Shown: positions 44,406 through 53,252 of the stretch, one piece after another
How the letters are laid out: each line of letters starts with the position of its first letter
Position numbering within the stretch: the stretch's first letter is position 1
DNA from: CAINVV01 sp964506325
GTDB lineage: Bacteria; Bacteroidota; Bacteroidia; Bacteroidales; Prolixibacteraceae
Length of the DNA stretch: 64,000 bases
Direction: 5' to 3'
Assembly (NCBI GenBank): GCA_964506325.1
Contig: CAZDLO010000001.1
Coordinates: 62,001 to 126,000, forward strand
The notes under the pieces: generated by a model
What the model was told of the DNA's origin: nothing
The model's database searches: none
Seen by the model: only the letters and a program-made list of their open reading frames with translations
Made by a program: the position numbers and the translations under genes

Positions 44406-46379
44406 ATGAAAGATATTAAAGGGCGAATTCTATTGGAAGAAGATCTGCGAAAAAGTGAAGCGGGTTATCAAATGCTATTTGAAAACACGCCTGAGGCAGT
44501 TCTGCTAACAACTGTTGACGGGATGATTCTTAATGCGAATCCTGCCGCCTGTCAGATGTTTGGCCGGACCATAGATGAACTTTGCCAGGTTGGTCAGAAT
44601 GGAATTTTTGAGTCCGGTGATTCCAGGTTGGCTGATGCCCTGGAGAGCAGGTCCTACAAAGGAAAATTCTTTGGAGAACTTCTAGCGCTGAGCCGCGACG
44701 GAACAAGGTTCCCGGTTGAGGTTTCCTCCTCTGTTTTTGCAGACGTAGATGGGAATGAACTTGCCAGTATAGTTATCCGGAATATCTCAGAACGGAGGAA
44801 ATCAGAGGAAAACCTGAGGGAAAGTGAAAGTTTGCTGGAGGTCTTCTTTTCTCAATCGTCGGAAGGATTTTTTTTCATGATGATCGATGAACCTGTCGAG
44901 TGGAATGAAACCATCGACAAGGATAAAACAATTGAATATGTATTCTCCCATCAGCGTGTCACGAAGGTTAACGATGCAATGCTGGACCAGTACCGCGCTT
45001 CCAGGGAGAATTTTCTGAATCTGACCCCCAATGATTTTTTTGCCCATGACCTGGATTTTGGGAAGAGAGTCTGGCGACAGTTTTTTGACTCCGGAAAACT
45101 TCATTTTGAATCCTCGGAAAGAAGGTTTGACGGTTCCCAGATGTACATAGAAGTCGATTATATCTGCGTTTACGATTCAAGAAACAGAATATCGGGACAT
45201 TTTGGAATTCAACGGGATATCACTGAGCGCAATCGTGCAGATAAAATGTTGATCAATTCAGAGAGCAGATACCGTACACATATTCAAAAAACACCACTGG
45301 CAGCCATCGAATGTGACAGGGAATTTCGTTTGACCAGCTGGAATCCCGCCGCAGAGGAAATTTTTGGTTATAGCGAGGAAGAGGCAATAGGAAAGAATTC
45401 CAATTTAATCGTTGCTGATAATAAAGTTTTTTATGTCAGCAAAATATTACAGCAAGTTGTCGATAATGGGATTACATCCATCCATACGCTTGAGAATAAA
45501 ACCAGGGAGGGAAAAATTATTACCTGCGAATGGTATTATAGTCCACTGTTCGCAACAGACGGCTCTACCACAGGTATGGCCGCTTTTGCGATAAATATCA
45601 CTGAACGGATTGAGGCAGAAAAGTCGCTGAAAGAGAATGAGGTGCGTTTGGGCGACCTCAACGCAACCAAGGATAAATTCTTTTCAATCATTGCCCATGA
45701 TCTTAAAAGCCCGTTCAATGCCACCATGGGTTACAGCACACTGCTGTTAGAACAAATTAAGGCCAAAGACTATGATGGTATCGAGGAATATGCAGAATCA
45801 ATTCAGAAATCCTCACAAAGAGCCATAGACCTGCTTAAGAACCTGCTTGAATGGTCACGTTCCCAGACAGGCCGTATGTCGTTTAATCCGGAATACCTGG
45901 ACATGGCACCTTTAATCAATGATACTGCTGAACTGCTTAAAGATTCAGCCATTCAGAAGTCGATCTCAATTGCCAAGAAAATTCCAGCCAGTGTCAAGGT
46001 ATTTGGAGACAAGGATATGATCAACGCCATTTTGAGAAACCTGATTTCCAATGCCGTCAAATTTACCCATCCGGGTGGAATGATACAGATTTCTGCTGAG
46101 CAACAACCTGATGACTGGATGATCTCCGTTAATGACAATGGAGTAGGAATCAGGAAAAATGACATTGAGAAATTATTCAAAATGGAGGAAACTCATTCTA
46201 CATATGGAACTCAGAATGAGGTTGGTACAGGCCTGGGCCTGCTTCTTGCCAAGGAATTTGTCACCAAGCATGGAGGTAAAATCTGGGTGGAAAGCGAAGC
46301 TGGCAAAGGGAGTACATTCTTCTTTACTATTCCTCGGGTATCACTTTTACCGCGCTATAAACCCAATGATTTTGCCTGA
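44406..46379 (+). CDS. Soluble multi-PAS sensor histidine kinase
   Basis: A 657-residue kinase without membrane segments. Three PAS domains are readable: about 15-135 (YQMLFENTPEAVLLTTVDGMILNANPAACQMFG), 140-275 and 285-405 (YRTHIQKTPLAAIECDREFRLTSWNPAAEEIFGYSEEE), each closing with a PAC-type ISERR/ITERN/ITERI. HisKA follows with phosphoacceptor His431 in SIIAHDLKSPFN, then a HATPase domain with an N-box near VFGDKDMINAILRNLISNAVKFTH and GTGLGLLLAKEFV. No receiver domain or neighbouring regulator is present, so it is an orphan kinase. ATG 44406 is preferred; an in-frame GTG at 44379 adds nine residues. Confidence 0.92.
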   Translation: MKDIKGRILLEEDLRKSEAGYQMLFENTPEAVLLTTVDGMILNANPAACQMFGRTIDELCQVGQNGIFESGDSRLADALESRSYKGKFFGELLALSRDGTRFPVEVSSSVFADVDGNELASIVIRNISERRKSEENLRESESLLEVFFSQSSEGFFFMMIDEPVEWNETIDKDKTIEYVFSHQRVTKVNDAMLDQYRASRENFLNLTPNDFFAHDLDFGKRVWRQFFDSGKLHFESSERRFDGSQMYIEVDYICVYDSRNRISGHFGIQRDITERNRADKMLINSESRYRTHIQKTPLAAIECDREFRLTSWNPAAEEIFGYSEEEAIGKNSNLIVADNKVFYVSKILQQVVDNGITSIHTLENKTREGKIITCEWYYSPLFATDGSTTGMAAFAINITERIEAEKSLKENEVRLGDLNATKDKFFSIIAHDLKSPFNATMGYSTLLLEQIKAKDYDGIEEYAESIQKSSQRAIDLLKNLLEWSRSQTGRMSFNPEYLDMAPLINDTAELLKDSAIQKSISIAKKIPASVKVFGDKDMINAILRNLISNAVKFTHPGGMIQISAEQQPDDWMISVNDNGVGIRKNDIEKLFKMEETHSTYGTQNEVGTGLGLLLAKEFVTKHGGKIWVESEAGKGSTFFFTIPRVSLLPRYKPNDFA

Positions 46380-46487
46380 AAGGGTACAACCCTGTAAGCT
46401 GGTATCCGCCCGGTAGGGGTGCAAAAAGCAAAAGTTCATAACATCCACAGTAAAATGCCGGCACCAGGTCTTGGCTTAGTCCAATGT

Positions 46488-48707
46488 TCATGATTCGGGT
46501 TCATTTCTGGGGATTGAAAAGGTAAACCTGCTTCCTTTTCCAACCACACTTTCAACCCTGATGCTTCCACCGTTTTTCTCTACAAAATCCTTGCACAAAA
46601 CCAGGCCCAACCCTGATCCCTTTTCGAAATTTGTTCCAAGGGTTGTATAAAATGAATTTGAGGCAAATAAGTTTTCGGCTACTTCTTTTTTTATGCCAAC
46701 ACCGCTGTCTGCAATTTCAACTTCTACAAAGTCTCCGGCATCCAGTAAATTGATTGTAATGGATCCCCTTTCACTGGTAAATTTAATGGCATTGGAAATT
46801 AGATTTCTGACTACCAGGTCGATTGAATTTCTGTCTGCAAATACAGAAACATTTTCCCTGCTATTTACAGACAGGGATATTGATTTCTGAAGCGAAGAGG
46901 AGGAAAGCAAATCAATATTACTGTCAATTACTTCCTTGATATTGAAGTAAGCAGGCTCTAAACTGATTCTGCCTGACTGTCCTGATGCCCAGCTTAATAG
47001 ATTTTCCAGCAAGTTATAAGCAGTTCTGGAACCTTGAAGAAGGGCATTCAGCAAAACACTTTTCTCAGTTTCGTCCAGGTTTCCTTCGTCAGTCAGCAAC
47101 TCCAGGATTGGTCCAAAACTCCCAATGGAGCTTCGAAGGTCATGGCCAATGATAGAGAACAGTTTATCCTTCGTTTGATTGGCTGCTTTTAACTTTGCTT
47201 CACTGTCGATCAGATCATCATTTATTCTTTTCTTTTCAGTAATGTCTTCCTTAACAGCCACATAATTTATTATCCTCCCGGTTGAATCCATGATGGGTGA
47301 TATCGAGGAAGATTCCCAGTAGAGGGTACCGTCTTTTTTCTTGTTGTGGAATGTACCGGACCATTGTTTTCCTGTGCTGATATTTTCCCAGAGTTGCTTA
47401 TACTCTTGCTGATCAGTTTCTCCGGATTTTAATACCCTGGGATTTTGCCCCAGCAGTTCCTCCAGGGAATATCCGGTCGTTTCCACCGCCTTTGGGTTGG
47501 CATAAACAATTTTTCCCTCAAGGTCTGAGATGATAATGCTGACAGGGCTATGCTCAACTGCAGTGGATAGTTTTCTCATCTCATCCTCTGCATGTTTACG
47601 GAAGCTGATGTCTCTTACCATGCTTTCTATTCCCAGCAAATTACCTTGTCCGTCTAAAAGGTTGAGGTTATTGATCGATGCCCATACCAATTCGTTGTTT
47701 TTATTCCTGAGCCTTAACTCGTAATCAAGCAATTCACCTTTCTCTTTTGCTTCCCGGAGCAAATCCTGGCGATCATTCTGGTCATAGTAAATATTCTGGA
47801 CCAGTGTACCAAGAAGCTCCTCCCTTTCATAATGTAAAAACCTGCTGACAGATGGGCTGACTTCAAGGATCGTGCCCTCTATGTCTGTCAATACATAGAT
47901 ATCCTGCATGTTATGAAAAATCTGACGAAATTTTTGTTCCCTGTTTTCCAGAGCATCTTCATTTACTTTCCTCGCTGTGCTGTCATGGATTACTCCGATA
48001 GTCTGCCAGGTATTCTCTGTCTTGAAAACAGACAAGAAAATATCAACGGGAAATTCATGGCCATTTTTGTGAGCGGCTGTAATTTCAATTTTTTTTTCGA
48101 AGGCTGTTCTCTGGTCGGAAGGTTCAAAGATTCCTGAAAATTCCTGATGTGCCAGCTGGCGTTTATCAGGAGCGATCAGTTGGTCGAGGCTCCTTCCAAT
48201 TATCTCGCTTTTCGTGTACCCGAAAATGGCGGAAGCAGTTTCATTCCAGAAGAAAATTTCCCCCACATTGTTGAGCATGATGATGGCTTCACTGCAGGAG
48301 CCTGAAATCCTTTCAGAACTGTTCTTCCGGGTAAATATATCTCTTTTCGAACTTTGGTTTCTGCCAATTTCTCTGGCAACAGCGAAGATGGATCCATCTG
48401 CACCTGTCTGCCCCTTCCACTCCAGCCATTTGTAAGTGTTGTCTGAACATCTGTTCCTGGCGGCAAAGCTTATTGGTGCCTTTTCCCTGGACTGATGCTC
48501 AATTTTTTTTAATGTTGGACCAATGTCATCCGGATGCAGGTTCTTCATGAAATTTGTGCCTTCCAACTCATGCTGGGAATAACCGAGTACTGTTTCACAT
48601 GCAGGATTCAGGGTAACGAAGTGTCCCTCCTTTGAAACGACACAAAACAAGTCTGGACTTATTGCAAAAAAGACATTCATTGAGGTGTCAGGCATTTTTT
48701 CGTCCAT
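46488..48707 (-). CDS. Soluble multi-PAS sensor histidine kinase, convergent with the previous gene
   Basis: A 739-residue cytoplasmic kinase with about four PAS domains: 10-115 (LFCVVSKEGHFVTLNPACETVLGYSQHEL), 130-250 (AIIMLNNVGEIFFWNETASAIFGY), 255-375 and 378-495 (SPVSIIISDLEGKIVYANPKAVETTGYS, with the PAC end VAVKEDITEKK). HisKA has phosphoacceptor His522 in SIIGHDLRSS, and the ATPase domain carries NLISNAIKFTSERG and GSGLGLVLCKDFVEKNGG. It resembles the kinase on the other strand in its catalytic half. It has no receiver and no adjacent regulator. The stimulus is unknown; NxN-type PAS pockets may bind small ligands or redox cofactors. Confidence 0.92.
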   Translation of the reverse strand: MDEKMPDTSMNVFFAISPDLFCVVSKEGHFVTLNPACETVLGYSQHELEGTNFMKNLHPDDIGPTLKKIEHQSREKAPISFAARNRCSDNTYKWLEWKGQTGADGSIFAVAREIGRNQSSKRDIFTRKNSSERISGSCSEAIIMLNNVGEIFFWNETASAIFGYTKSEIIGRSLDQLIAPDKRQLAHQEFSGIFEPSDQRTAFEKKIEITAAHKNGHEFPVDIFLSVFKTENTWQTIGVIHDSTARKVNEDALENREQKFRQIFHNMQDIYVLTDIEGTILEVSPSVSRFLHYEREELLGTLVQNIYYDQNDRQDLLREAKEKGELLDYELRLRNKNNELVWASINNLNLLDGQGNLLGIESMVRDISFRKHAEDEMRKLSTAVEHSPVSIIISDLEGKIVYANPKAVETTGYSLEELLGQNPRVLKSGETDQQEYKQLWENISTGKQWSGTFHNKKKDGTLYWESSSISPIMDSTGRIINYVAVKEDITEKKRINDDLIDSEAKLKAANQTKDKLFSIIGHDLRSSIGSFGPILELLTDEGNLDETEKSVLLNALLQGSRTAYNLLENLLSWASGQSGRISLEPAYFNIKEVIDSNIDLLSSSSLQKSISLSVNSRENVSVFADRNSIDLVVRNLISNAIKFTSERGSITINLLDAGDFVEVEIADSGVGIKKEVAENLFASNSFYTTLGTNFEKGSGLGLVLCKDFVEKNGGSIRVESVVGKGSRFTFSIPRNEPES

Positions 48708-48935
48708 TTTGGGAAAGTAATATTTGCAATTCCGGAATCAAACAATGTTGAGGCCTTATTCAGACCTCAAATATGCACTAAAATAACAAATTAGAAATCA
48801 TAAAGTTTCAAAACCCGTCAGATTGCGGTTCAAATATCTCAGTGGGATAATTCATCCATTTGTTTTTCCCGGAGAATTTGTTTCAGGGTATAAGGATTCC
48901 TGCCTTGAAGACGCCTGTTTTGGAGTGATTGAATG

Positions 48936-50246
48936 TCAAAATCTGAATTGCATCCTGACAGTCATAATATCATCGGGCACATCTGAGGTGTAACCGTTTA
49001 ACAGCGTCTTCTCGTTGAAGACCCTTGCATAATAAAGGATGAGTTTTACATTGTCATTAATATAATGAAGATAGCCGAATCCAAGTGTGCTGTACTTTAT
49101 ATTGGCCGATGTAAGGGTTGAACCGGCAGCTCCGATATCTTTGCCGCCTGCGCGTGTATTCGGATCATACCAGTCATATTTAAGAATCAATTGGTGTTTT
49201 TCAGAGAACAGGCTATGGACCACATAAAAATAGGCACCGGAGAACTGCCTTACATAGTAGCCGTTTGTCCCTTGGAGCAGTTCGACTGGGGTCTCACTGC
49301 TGTTGATGGTTCCCGTTTGCTGACCAACAATAAACTCTGCCCGGAGTTCTGTTGAGCCGGCATTGTTTTTGATTTTCAACTGTGCATCAGATCCAAAATA
49401 TACCCGGGGAGACTTTCTGAACAAGTTTGATGAACTTGAATCAACAACCGTGGTTATTGTTCCGTTAACCGTGCCTGTCGAATATTTGTAGCTGGTGTTT
49501 TGTGTTAATCCTCCTTGCAAGGTTGAGACCCCGGCAGAGAATTGGACCTTTTTTGAAAGGCTGACGGGTTTTGTGGAAATCCTGCCAATAAAATCTTTGA
49601 TGTTGTCAAAATCACCCGTTGACAAAATTCCCTGTCCGTTAAATAAACCAATGTTCACATTAATTTTTTCCAGGAAATGGGAGTTCCTCCTGGAACCAAA
49701 ACTTATCATGGCACCCAGGTCTCTTTCACCCTTCATCAGTGTTTGCGACATCCTGCCCCTTTCCGGCGATTCCCTGTCAGCACTGCTGTAATTCACTTCG
49801 TAACCAAAAGGACGGGCAAACATTCCTGTTGTAAAAGAGAACAGTTTAAACCTGTTCTCAAAAACCCTTCCCCAAACATCGCGTACCGTGAACCCTTTTT
49901 CACTTGCATCAAACTGGAACACAATCTGGACACCAGGTCCCCTGTTAGCGCCAAAATAAATATAATCAAAGCGAACCCTGCTTCGCCTCAGCATAAACCT
50001 TTTGCTGACGTTCTGACCAAAATCGCCTCCCTCAAAACTCTTTGTTCCTTCCATGCTGGCAATCTGGAATTGAGGCTGAATATAACCTCCGATCTTTAAC
50101 CTGTCGAATCTTTTGTAAACACCCAGTATGCCCTTGCCTTCAATTTTTGTCGTATCAACCATATCCATCAGAAACTGTCCATTCAATTTACCGGCTATAA
50201 ACAGTAGAAGGAGGGTTAGGGTCAGGATCTTTCTTAGGGTTTTCAC
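48936..50246 (-). CDS. Phosphate-selective-type porin (OprP/OprO family)
   Basis: A 436-residue outer-membrane barrel. The first codon is GTG at 50244-50246; it is chosen because it gives a normal signal peptide (MKTLRKILTLTLLLLFIAGKLNG) and no in-frame ATG does. Family features are KIGGYIQPQFQIAS near residue 50, RRSRVRFDYIYFGANRGPGVQIVFQFDASEKGFTVRDVWGR, TGMFARPFGYEVNYSSADRESPERGRMSQTL, and a C-terminus of TVRMQFRF ending in Phe. Proteins of this family pass anions, often phosphate; the true solute is unknown. The gene is isolated, with no transporter next to it. Confidence 0.9.
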   Translation of the reverse strand: MKTLRKILTLTLLLLFIAGKLNGQFLMDMVDTTKIEGKGILGVYKRFDRLKIGGYIQPQFQIASMEGTKSFEGGDFGQNVSKRFMLRRSRVRFDYIYFGANRGPGVQIVFQFDASEKGFTVRDVWGRVFENRFKLFSFTTGMFARPFGYEVNYSSADRESPERGRMSQTLMKGERDLGAMISFGSRRNSHFLEKINVNIGLFNGQGILSTGDFDNIKDFIGRISTKPVSLSKKVQFSAGVSTLQGGLTQNTSYKYSTGTVNGTITTVVDSSSSNLFRKSPRVYFGSDAQLKIKNNAGSTELRAEFIVGQQTGTINSSETPVELLQGTNGYYVRQFSGAYFYVVHSLFSEKHQLILKYDWYDPNTRAGGKDIGAAGSTLTSANIKYSTLGFGYLHYINDNVKLILYYARVFNEKTLLNGYTSDVPDDIMTVRMQFRF

Positions 50247-50480
50247 TCTGGCAAAGTATTAGTATGTAATTGCAAAGTAAAATAAAATGAGACTTGAATT
50301 TTGATTTTTTGAGATATATCAATGCATGAAGATCAGTAAGGTCAGAAAAGGCAGCCTGGAGAATGGATTACGAGCAGTCCCGACCCGGGCGGGTTAGTCA
50401 AAACTCCCCGCAGTAAAAATAAAGGGAATGATATGATTAATTTTTACAAAAGCGCTGATTCAATGGAGACTGTAAGCCGC

Positions 50481-51026
50481 TTATTTCAGAGAACTGCTAA
50501 AATTGGTGTCAAACTGGTAACTTTCATCCAGGTAGGTGCTTTCGAGATTCGCTCCCTTAATATCAGCGTCTACAAGGAAGGCCCCTTCAAGGTTTGCCCC
50601 TGTAAGATCAGTATTGTTTAAATGAGCATTGGTGAGGTTGGCACCCATCAGGCTGGCTCCGCTTAAATTTGCCCCAACCAGGTTGGCATCGTCGAGTCTG
50701 GCAAGAATCAGGTTTGTTTCCCGGAGGTTTGCCTGGCTGAGATTGGCAAAACTGAGATTGGTTTCGCTCAGATCGGCATTGCTCAGGTCGGCATTGCTCA
50801 GATCAGAGTTGCTCATATTGGCCCCACTGAGATTTGCTCCGCTCAGATCGGCATTGGCAAGGATAGCTCCATTAAGGATCGTTCCGCTCAGATCGGCACC
50901 ACTTAGCCTGGCATTCAGAAGATTGGAATTGGCAAGGTATAAATTGCTTAAATTGCCTTTTCTTAAATCCAGCACTCCAATGGAGCCTCCTTTCAGGTAT
51001 TCCGCAAGTTTTTTCTTATGAGTCAT
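50481..51026 (-). CDS. Pentapeptide-repeat protein
   Basis: A 181-residue protein made almost wholly of A(D/N)LSx pentapeptide units from about residue 17 to 172 (for example ANLSGANLSGANMSNSDLSN), giving roughly 30 repeats that would fold as a right-handed quadrilateral beta-helix. There is no signal peptide and no membrane helix. Some such proteins mimic DNA and protect gyrase (Qnr, MfpA), others are structural; nothing here decides. The repeat leads to a strong 15-base DNA periodicity and to a long open frame on the opposite strand (50629-51021) that is a shadow. Confidence 0.93.
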   Translation of the reverse strand: MTHKKKLAEYLKGGSIGVLDLRKGNLSNLYLANSNLLNARLSGADLSGTILNGAILANADLSGANLSGANMSNSDLSNADLSNADLSETNLSFANLSQANLRETNLILARLDDANLVGANLSGASLMGANLTNAHLNNTDLTGANLEGAFLVDADIKGANLESTYLDESYQFDTNFSSSLK

Positions 51027-51480
51027 AAAAATTTATTTATTGCATTTCAAATGATTGTAAGCTCATTCTGGCTAAAGCGTCAGAATCCAAACTGCTATTG
51101 TACTGCCTGAATTCCTTTTTTCAAAAAACAGTGCAGATATTACTTTCTTCTTCACCGTACCCGATAGTCCTTGTCAAAAAAGGTGCAGACCTTTACATTT
51201 TAAAGGAGGCCAATCTCTGCCTGATTATTTTCGGTCTGCCATTCCTCCCCCGCTCCCCTGAAGATGTTCTTATAAACTGTTCATAATTAGAGGAAAAATA
51301 TCAATAATACAGGAAAAATAACAGCTCAATCCTATGGATACGCACAATGTTATCAACAAGGCTTGTTAACAAAATAATAATGCCATACATTTGAAATACA
51401 GATAAATACAACATAAAACTATCATAAGTATTCCTCGGATGCATTTGGGCTTTCAAAAATCAGCATTTTTAGCAGCCTTG

Positions 51481-51660
51481 ACAAGGCAGACATTGGTGCT
51501 CACCTGCCTTGTTGAGTGTACCGGCAGATATGAACAGGTTAACTCCGGTGCAAGGGAGTTAACAGCCATGTGAAATGAATAACCGGGCAGATAATGTTAC
51601 CGGCAGGAAGTGTCAGTGAATCAAGAAATGAACCATCCAGAGATCAGGCAGACAGAATTT
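51481..51660 (+). ncRNA. Candidate structured RNA of unknown family
   Basis: Two perfect 9-base inverted repeats lie in tandem: ACAAGGCAG (51481-51489) with CTGCCTTGT (51504-51512), and GTTAACTCC (51538-51546) with GGAGTTAAC (51555-51563). Related short words recur: CCGGCAGATA near 51521 and CCGGGCAGATAATG near 51583, and AGGCAGACA at 51484 and 51646. The segment is more GC-rich than its flanks. Parts recall the CCGGTGCAA core of cobalamin riboswitches or group II intron domain I, but neither model fits in full and no reverse transcriptase is present. Strand is set by the downstream gene. Presence of structure is seen; function is unknown. Confidence 0.3.
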
Positions 51661-51770
51661 TTTGAATGTATTTTGTTCTTAGTATTTTTTTTTTAGTTTT
51701 GACAGAGTATATGAAAATCTGACTTTAGTCAGCTTTTTAGTTTATTTCGACTTTTTTCTTCTGCCTGATT

Positions 51771-51778
51771 TACTTTTG
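51771..51778 (+). promoter_or_regulatory. Candidate -7 promoter element for the TPR gene
   Basis: TACTTTTG matches TAnnTTTG exactly, 29 bases before the ATG at 51808. The -33 position is degenerate. Confidence 0.5.
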
Positions 51779-51807
51779 TTTATTCTAACTACTTAAAATT
51801 GAAATGT

Positions 51808-52461
51808 ATGAAAAGGATTGCCTTTGTTTTGATCTTATCTTTTATTGTGGGAACAATTTTTGCCCAAGAGCATATAAAATTGCAGAATGCCGGTAATGAT
51901 GCGTTAAAGGCCAAAGATTATGCAAAGGCACTGCAAACGTATGAAAAAGCAGATTCTGCCTGGGGGACCAATCCAAAGGATTATGCGATGTATTACAATT
52001 GCGCTTTTTGTTCCTTCCAAACCAAAGATTATGTCAGGGCGGTAAAATACTTTGATCTGTGTTATTCCAACAATTTCAAGCCTGAGGATGCTCTTTACAA
52101 CAAGGCAATAGTGTACAAAATTCAGAAGAATAATGATGAGTACATGAAAGCGATCAATGAAGGCTATGCCAAATACCCTCAAAATGCCAAATTCAAAGGA
52201 GATCTCTCCAAAACCTATTTTTCCGAAGGTGTCAGCAGATACAATAGTGGAAACACTATTTTGAAGGGTGCTGTCGATAAAATAAATTCAAAAAAATTCA
52301 AGGATGCCAATGATCCGGGGTATAAGGCAGAGGTTGCAAAAGCCAAGAAGGAATTCAGTGATGCCATTCCATCTTTTGACAAGGCCATTGAACTGAATCC
52401 GGCAGACGCAAAGGCAGCTGAGATAAAAGCTGCGTGTGAGAAGCAGGTTAAAGCGCTGTAA
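51808..52461 (+). CDS. Exported TPR-repeat protein
   Basis: A 217-residue exported protein. ATG 51808 gives the signal peptide MKRIAFVLILSFIVGTIFAQ; a TTG three codons upstream is the alternative. Tetratricopeptide units are visible: GNDALKAKDYAKALQTYEKADSAWG near residue 28, CAFCSFQTKDYVRAVKYFDLCYSNN near 70, and AIPSFDKAIELNPADAKAAEIKAACEKQ at the end. Such repeats mediate protein-protein contact in the periplasm. No enzyme domain is present. A 21-base-pair hairpin terminator follows 56 bases after the stop. Confidence 0.87.
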   Translation: MKRIAFVLILSFIVGTIFAQEHIKLQNAGNDALKAKDYAKALQTYEKADSAWGTNPKDYAMYYNCAFCSFQTKDYVRAVKYFDLCYSNNFKPEDALYNKAIVYKIQKNNDEYMKAINEGYAKYPQNAKFKGDLSKTYFSEGVSRYNSGNTILKGAVDKINSKKFKDANDPGYKAEVAKAKKEFSDAIPSFDKAIELNPADAKAAEIKAACEKQVKAL

Positions 52462-52517
52462 TATTTGAAATCCTTCTTCCTGTGCTGTTCGCCGGATCAA
52501 GAAGGCAAAGAATATTG

Positions 52518-52571
52518 CCCCACAAGAAAAATGGCTGAGATTGTAAGATTTCAGCCATTTTTCTTGTGGGG
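52518..52571. terminator. Long bidirectional hairpin terminator
   Basis: A perfect 21-base-pair stem: 52518-52538 (CCCCACAAGAAAAATGGCTG..) pairs with 52551-52571 across a 12-base loop. The A5/T5 tracts in the stem could serve as poly-U on either transcript. It lies between the TPR gene and the next promoter. Confidence 0.85.
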
Positions 52572-52577
52572 AATGGC

Positions 52578-52608
52578 TTGTAAAAGGTAAGTATATTGTT
52601 TACATTTG
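52578..52608 (+). promoter_or_regulatory. Bacteroidota-type promoter (-33 and -7) for the small secreted protein
   Basis: TTG at 52578-52580 and TACATTTG at 52601-52608 (exact TAnnTTTG) are separated by 20 bases, the normal spacing of the primary sigma factor of this phylum. The transcript would begin around 52613, some 30 bases before the ATG at 52645. This is the best two-element promoter in the window. Confidence 0.7.
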
Positions 52609-52644
52609 TTGGTAATCAGACGATTTCACCTTAAACTCAAATTT

Positions 52645-53139
52645 ATGAATGCAAGAAATTTTAAACTTATTTTCACATTATTATTTGTTATCTCCTCATT
52701 CATACTGCAGGCTCAGGAGTCTGTGTTTACAGGAGAATGGAAAATTAACAAGGAAAAAACTGTTTTGCCACCAGGGCAGATATTCTTGTCAAGACTTACG
52801 ATTAAAGTAGTGGGCGACAGTTTGCTGACCACCCGGACCTATGAGAATACGGACGGACAGCAATATCCCTTTGTTGAAAATCTTACCCTTGACGGGAAAG
52901 AGAGTAAAATTATCATCTATGAGATGCCCAGGACTACCAAGGCCATCCGCTCCGCTTCTGAAGGAACCTTGATCCTCGACTCAAACACTACTTTCTACAG
53001 GGACGGTCAGGAAATTGTGCTGAATTCAAAAGAAACCTGGAAAATCGAATCAGGCGATATGCCGCTAACAATCAGCTTTACCAGCAAAATGGGGGACCGT
53101 GAGTTTCCCGGAATCCTCTACCTTGACAAGGTCAAATAG
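52645..53139 (+). CDS. Small secreted protein, lipocalin-like or beta-rich, unknown function
   Basis: A 164-residue exported protein (signal peptide MNARNFKLIFTLLFVISSFILQAQ). The mature part begins FTGEWKINKEKTVLPPGQIFLSRLTIKVVGD and continues as alternating beta strands, with SEGTLILDSNTTFYRDGQ near 120 and a DREFPGILYLDKVK end. The pattern of 'GxWxxN' followed by many strands recalls small periplasmic lipocalin-like or 'DUF' beta-barrel proteins. No catalytic motif is seen. The ATG at 52645 is chosen over a TTG at 52606 that overlaps the promoter. It forms its own transcription unit between two terminators. Confidence 0.75.
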   Translation: MNARNFKLIFTLLFVISSFILQAQESVFTGEWKINKEKTVLPPGQIFLSRLTIKVVGDSLLTTRTYENTDGQQYPFVENLTLDGKESKIIIYEMPRTTKAIRSASEGTLILDSNTTFYRDGQEIVLNSKETWKIESGDMPLTISFTSKMGDREFPGILYLDKVK

Positions 53140-53218
53140 GAATTTTTCAAGTTCAGCCAGACCCTTTGGCAGGAACTAAATTGTGGAAATATTAATTCAT
53201 TCCAGCAACCAACTTTTT

Positions 53219-53252
53219 AAGGCCGGGCATTTTGTGTCCGGCCTTTTATTTT
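53219..53252 (+). terminator. Intrinsic terminator after the small secreted protein
   Basis: AAGGCCGG (53219-53226) pairs with CCGGCCTT (53238-53245) across an 11-base loop and is followed by TTATTTTT. Confidence 0.85.

Larger units (their letters stand above)
51027..51807. other. 780-base gene-free region with nested inverted repeats
   Basis: No supported coding region lies here; 51098-51286 on the plus strand is open for 62 codons but has no recognisable features. The part 51481-51660 holds inverted repeats described separately. The last 40 bases contain a TAnnTTTG promoter match for the TPR gene. The rest is AT-rich without clear signals. Confidence 0.6.

Noticed and set aside
50629..51021. 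130-codon open frame on the plus strand opposite the pentapeptide-repeat gene
   Set aside because: It is the mirror of a 15-base periodic repeat (LAPLRSA-type protein); such shadows arise whenever a pentapeptide gene lacks stops on the other strand. It has no start context or family likeness.
51098..51286. 62-codon frame on the plus strand in the gene-free region
   Set aside because: Composition is unlike genuine proteins here and there is no promoter or family match; kept only as part of the gene-free entry.
51481..51660. Cobalamin riboswitch or group II intron fragment
   Set aside because: CCGGTGCAA and a later GTCAG recall the riboswitch, but the other conserved blocks are absent and the downstream gene is a TPR protein; no intron reverse transcriptase or domain V is found. 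Retained only as a structured region of unknown type.
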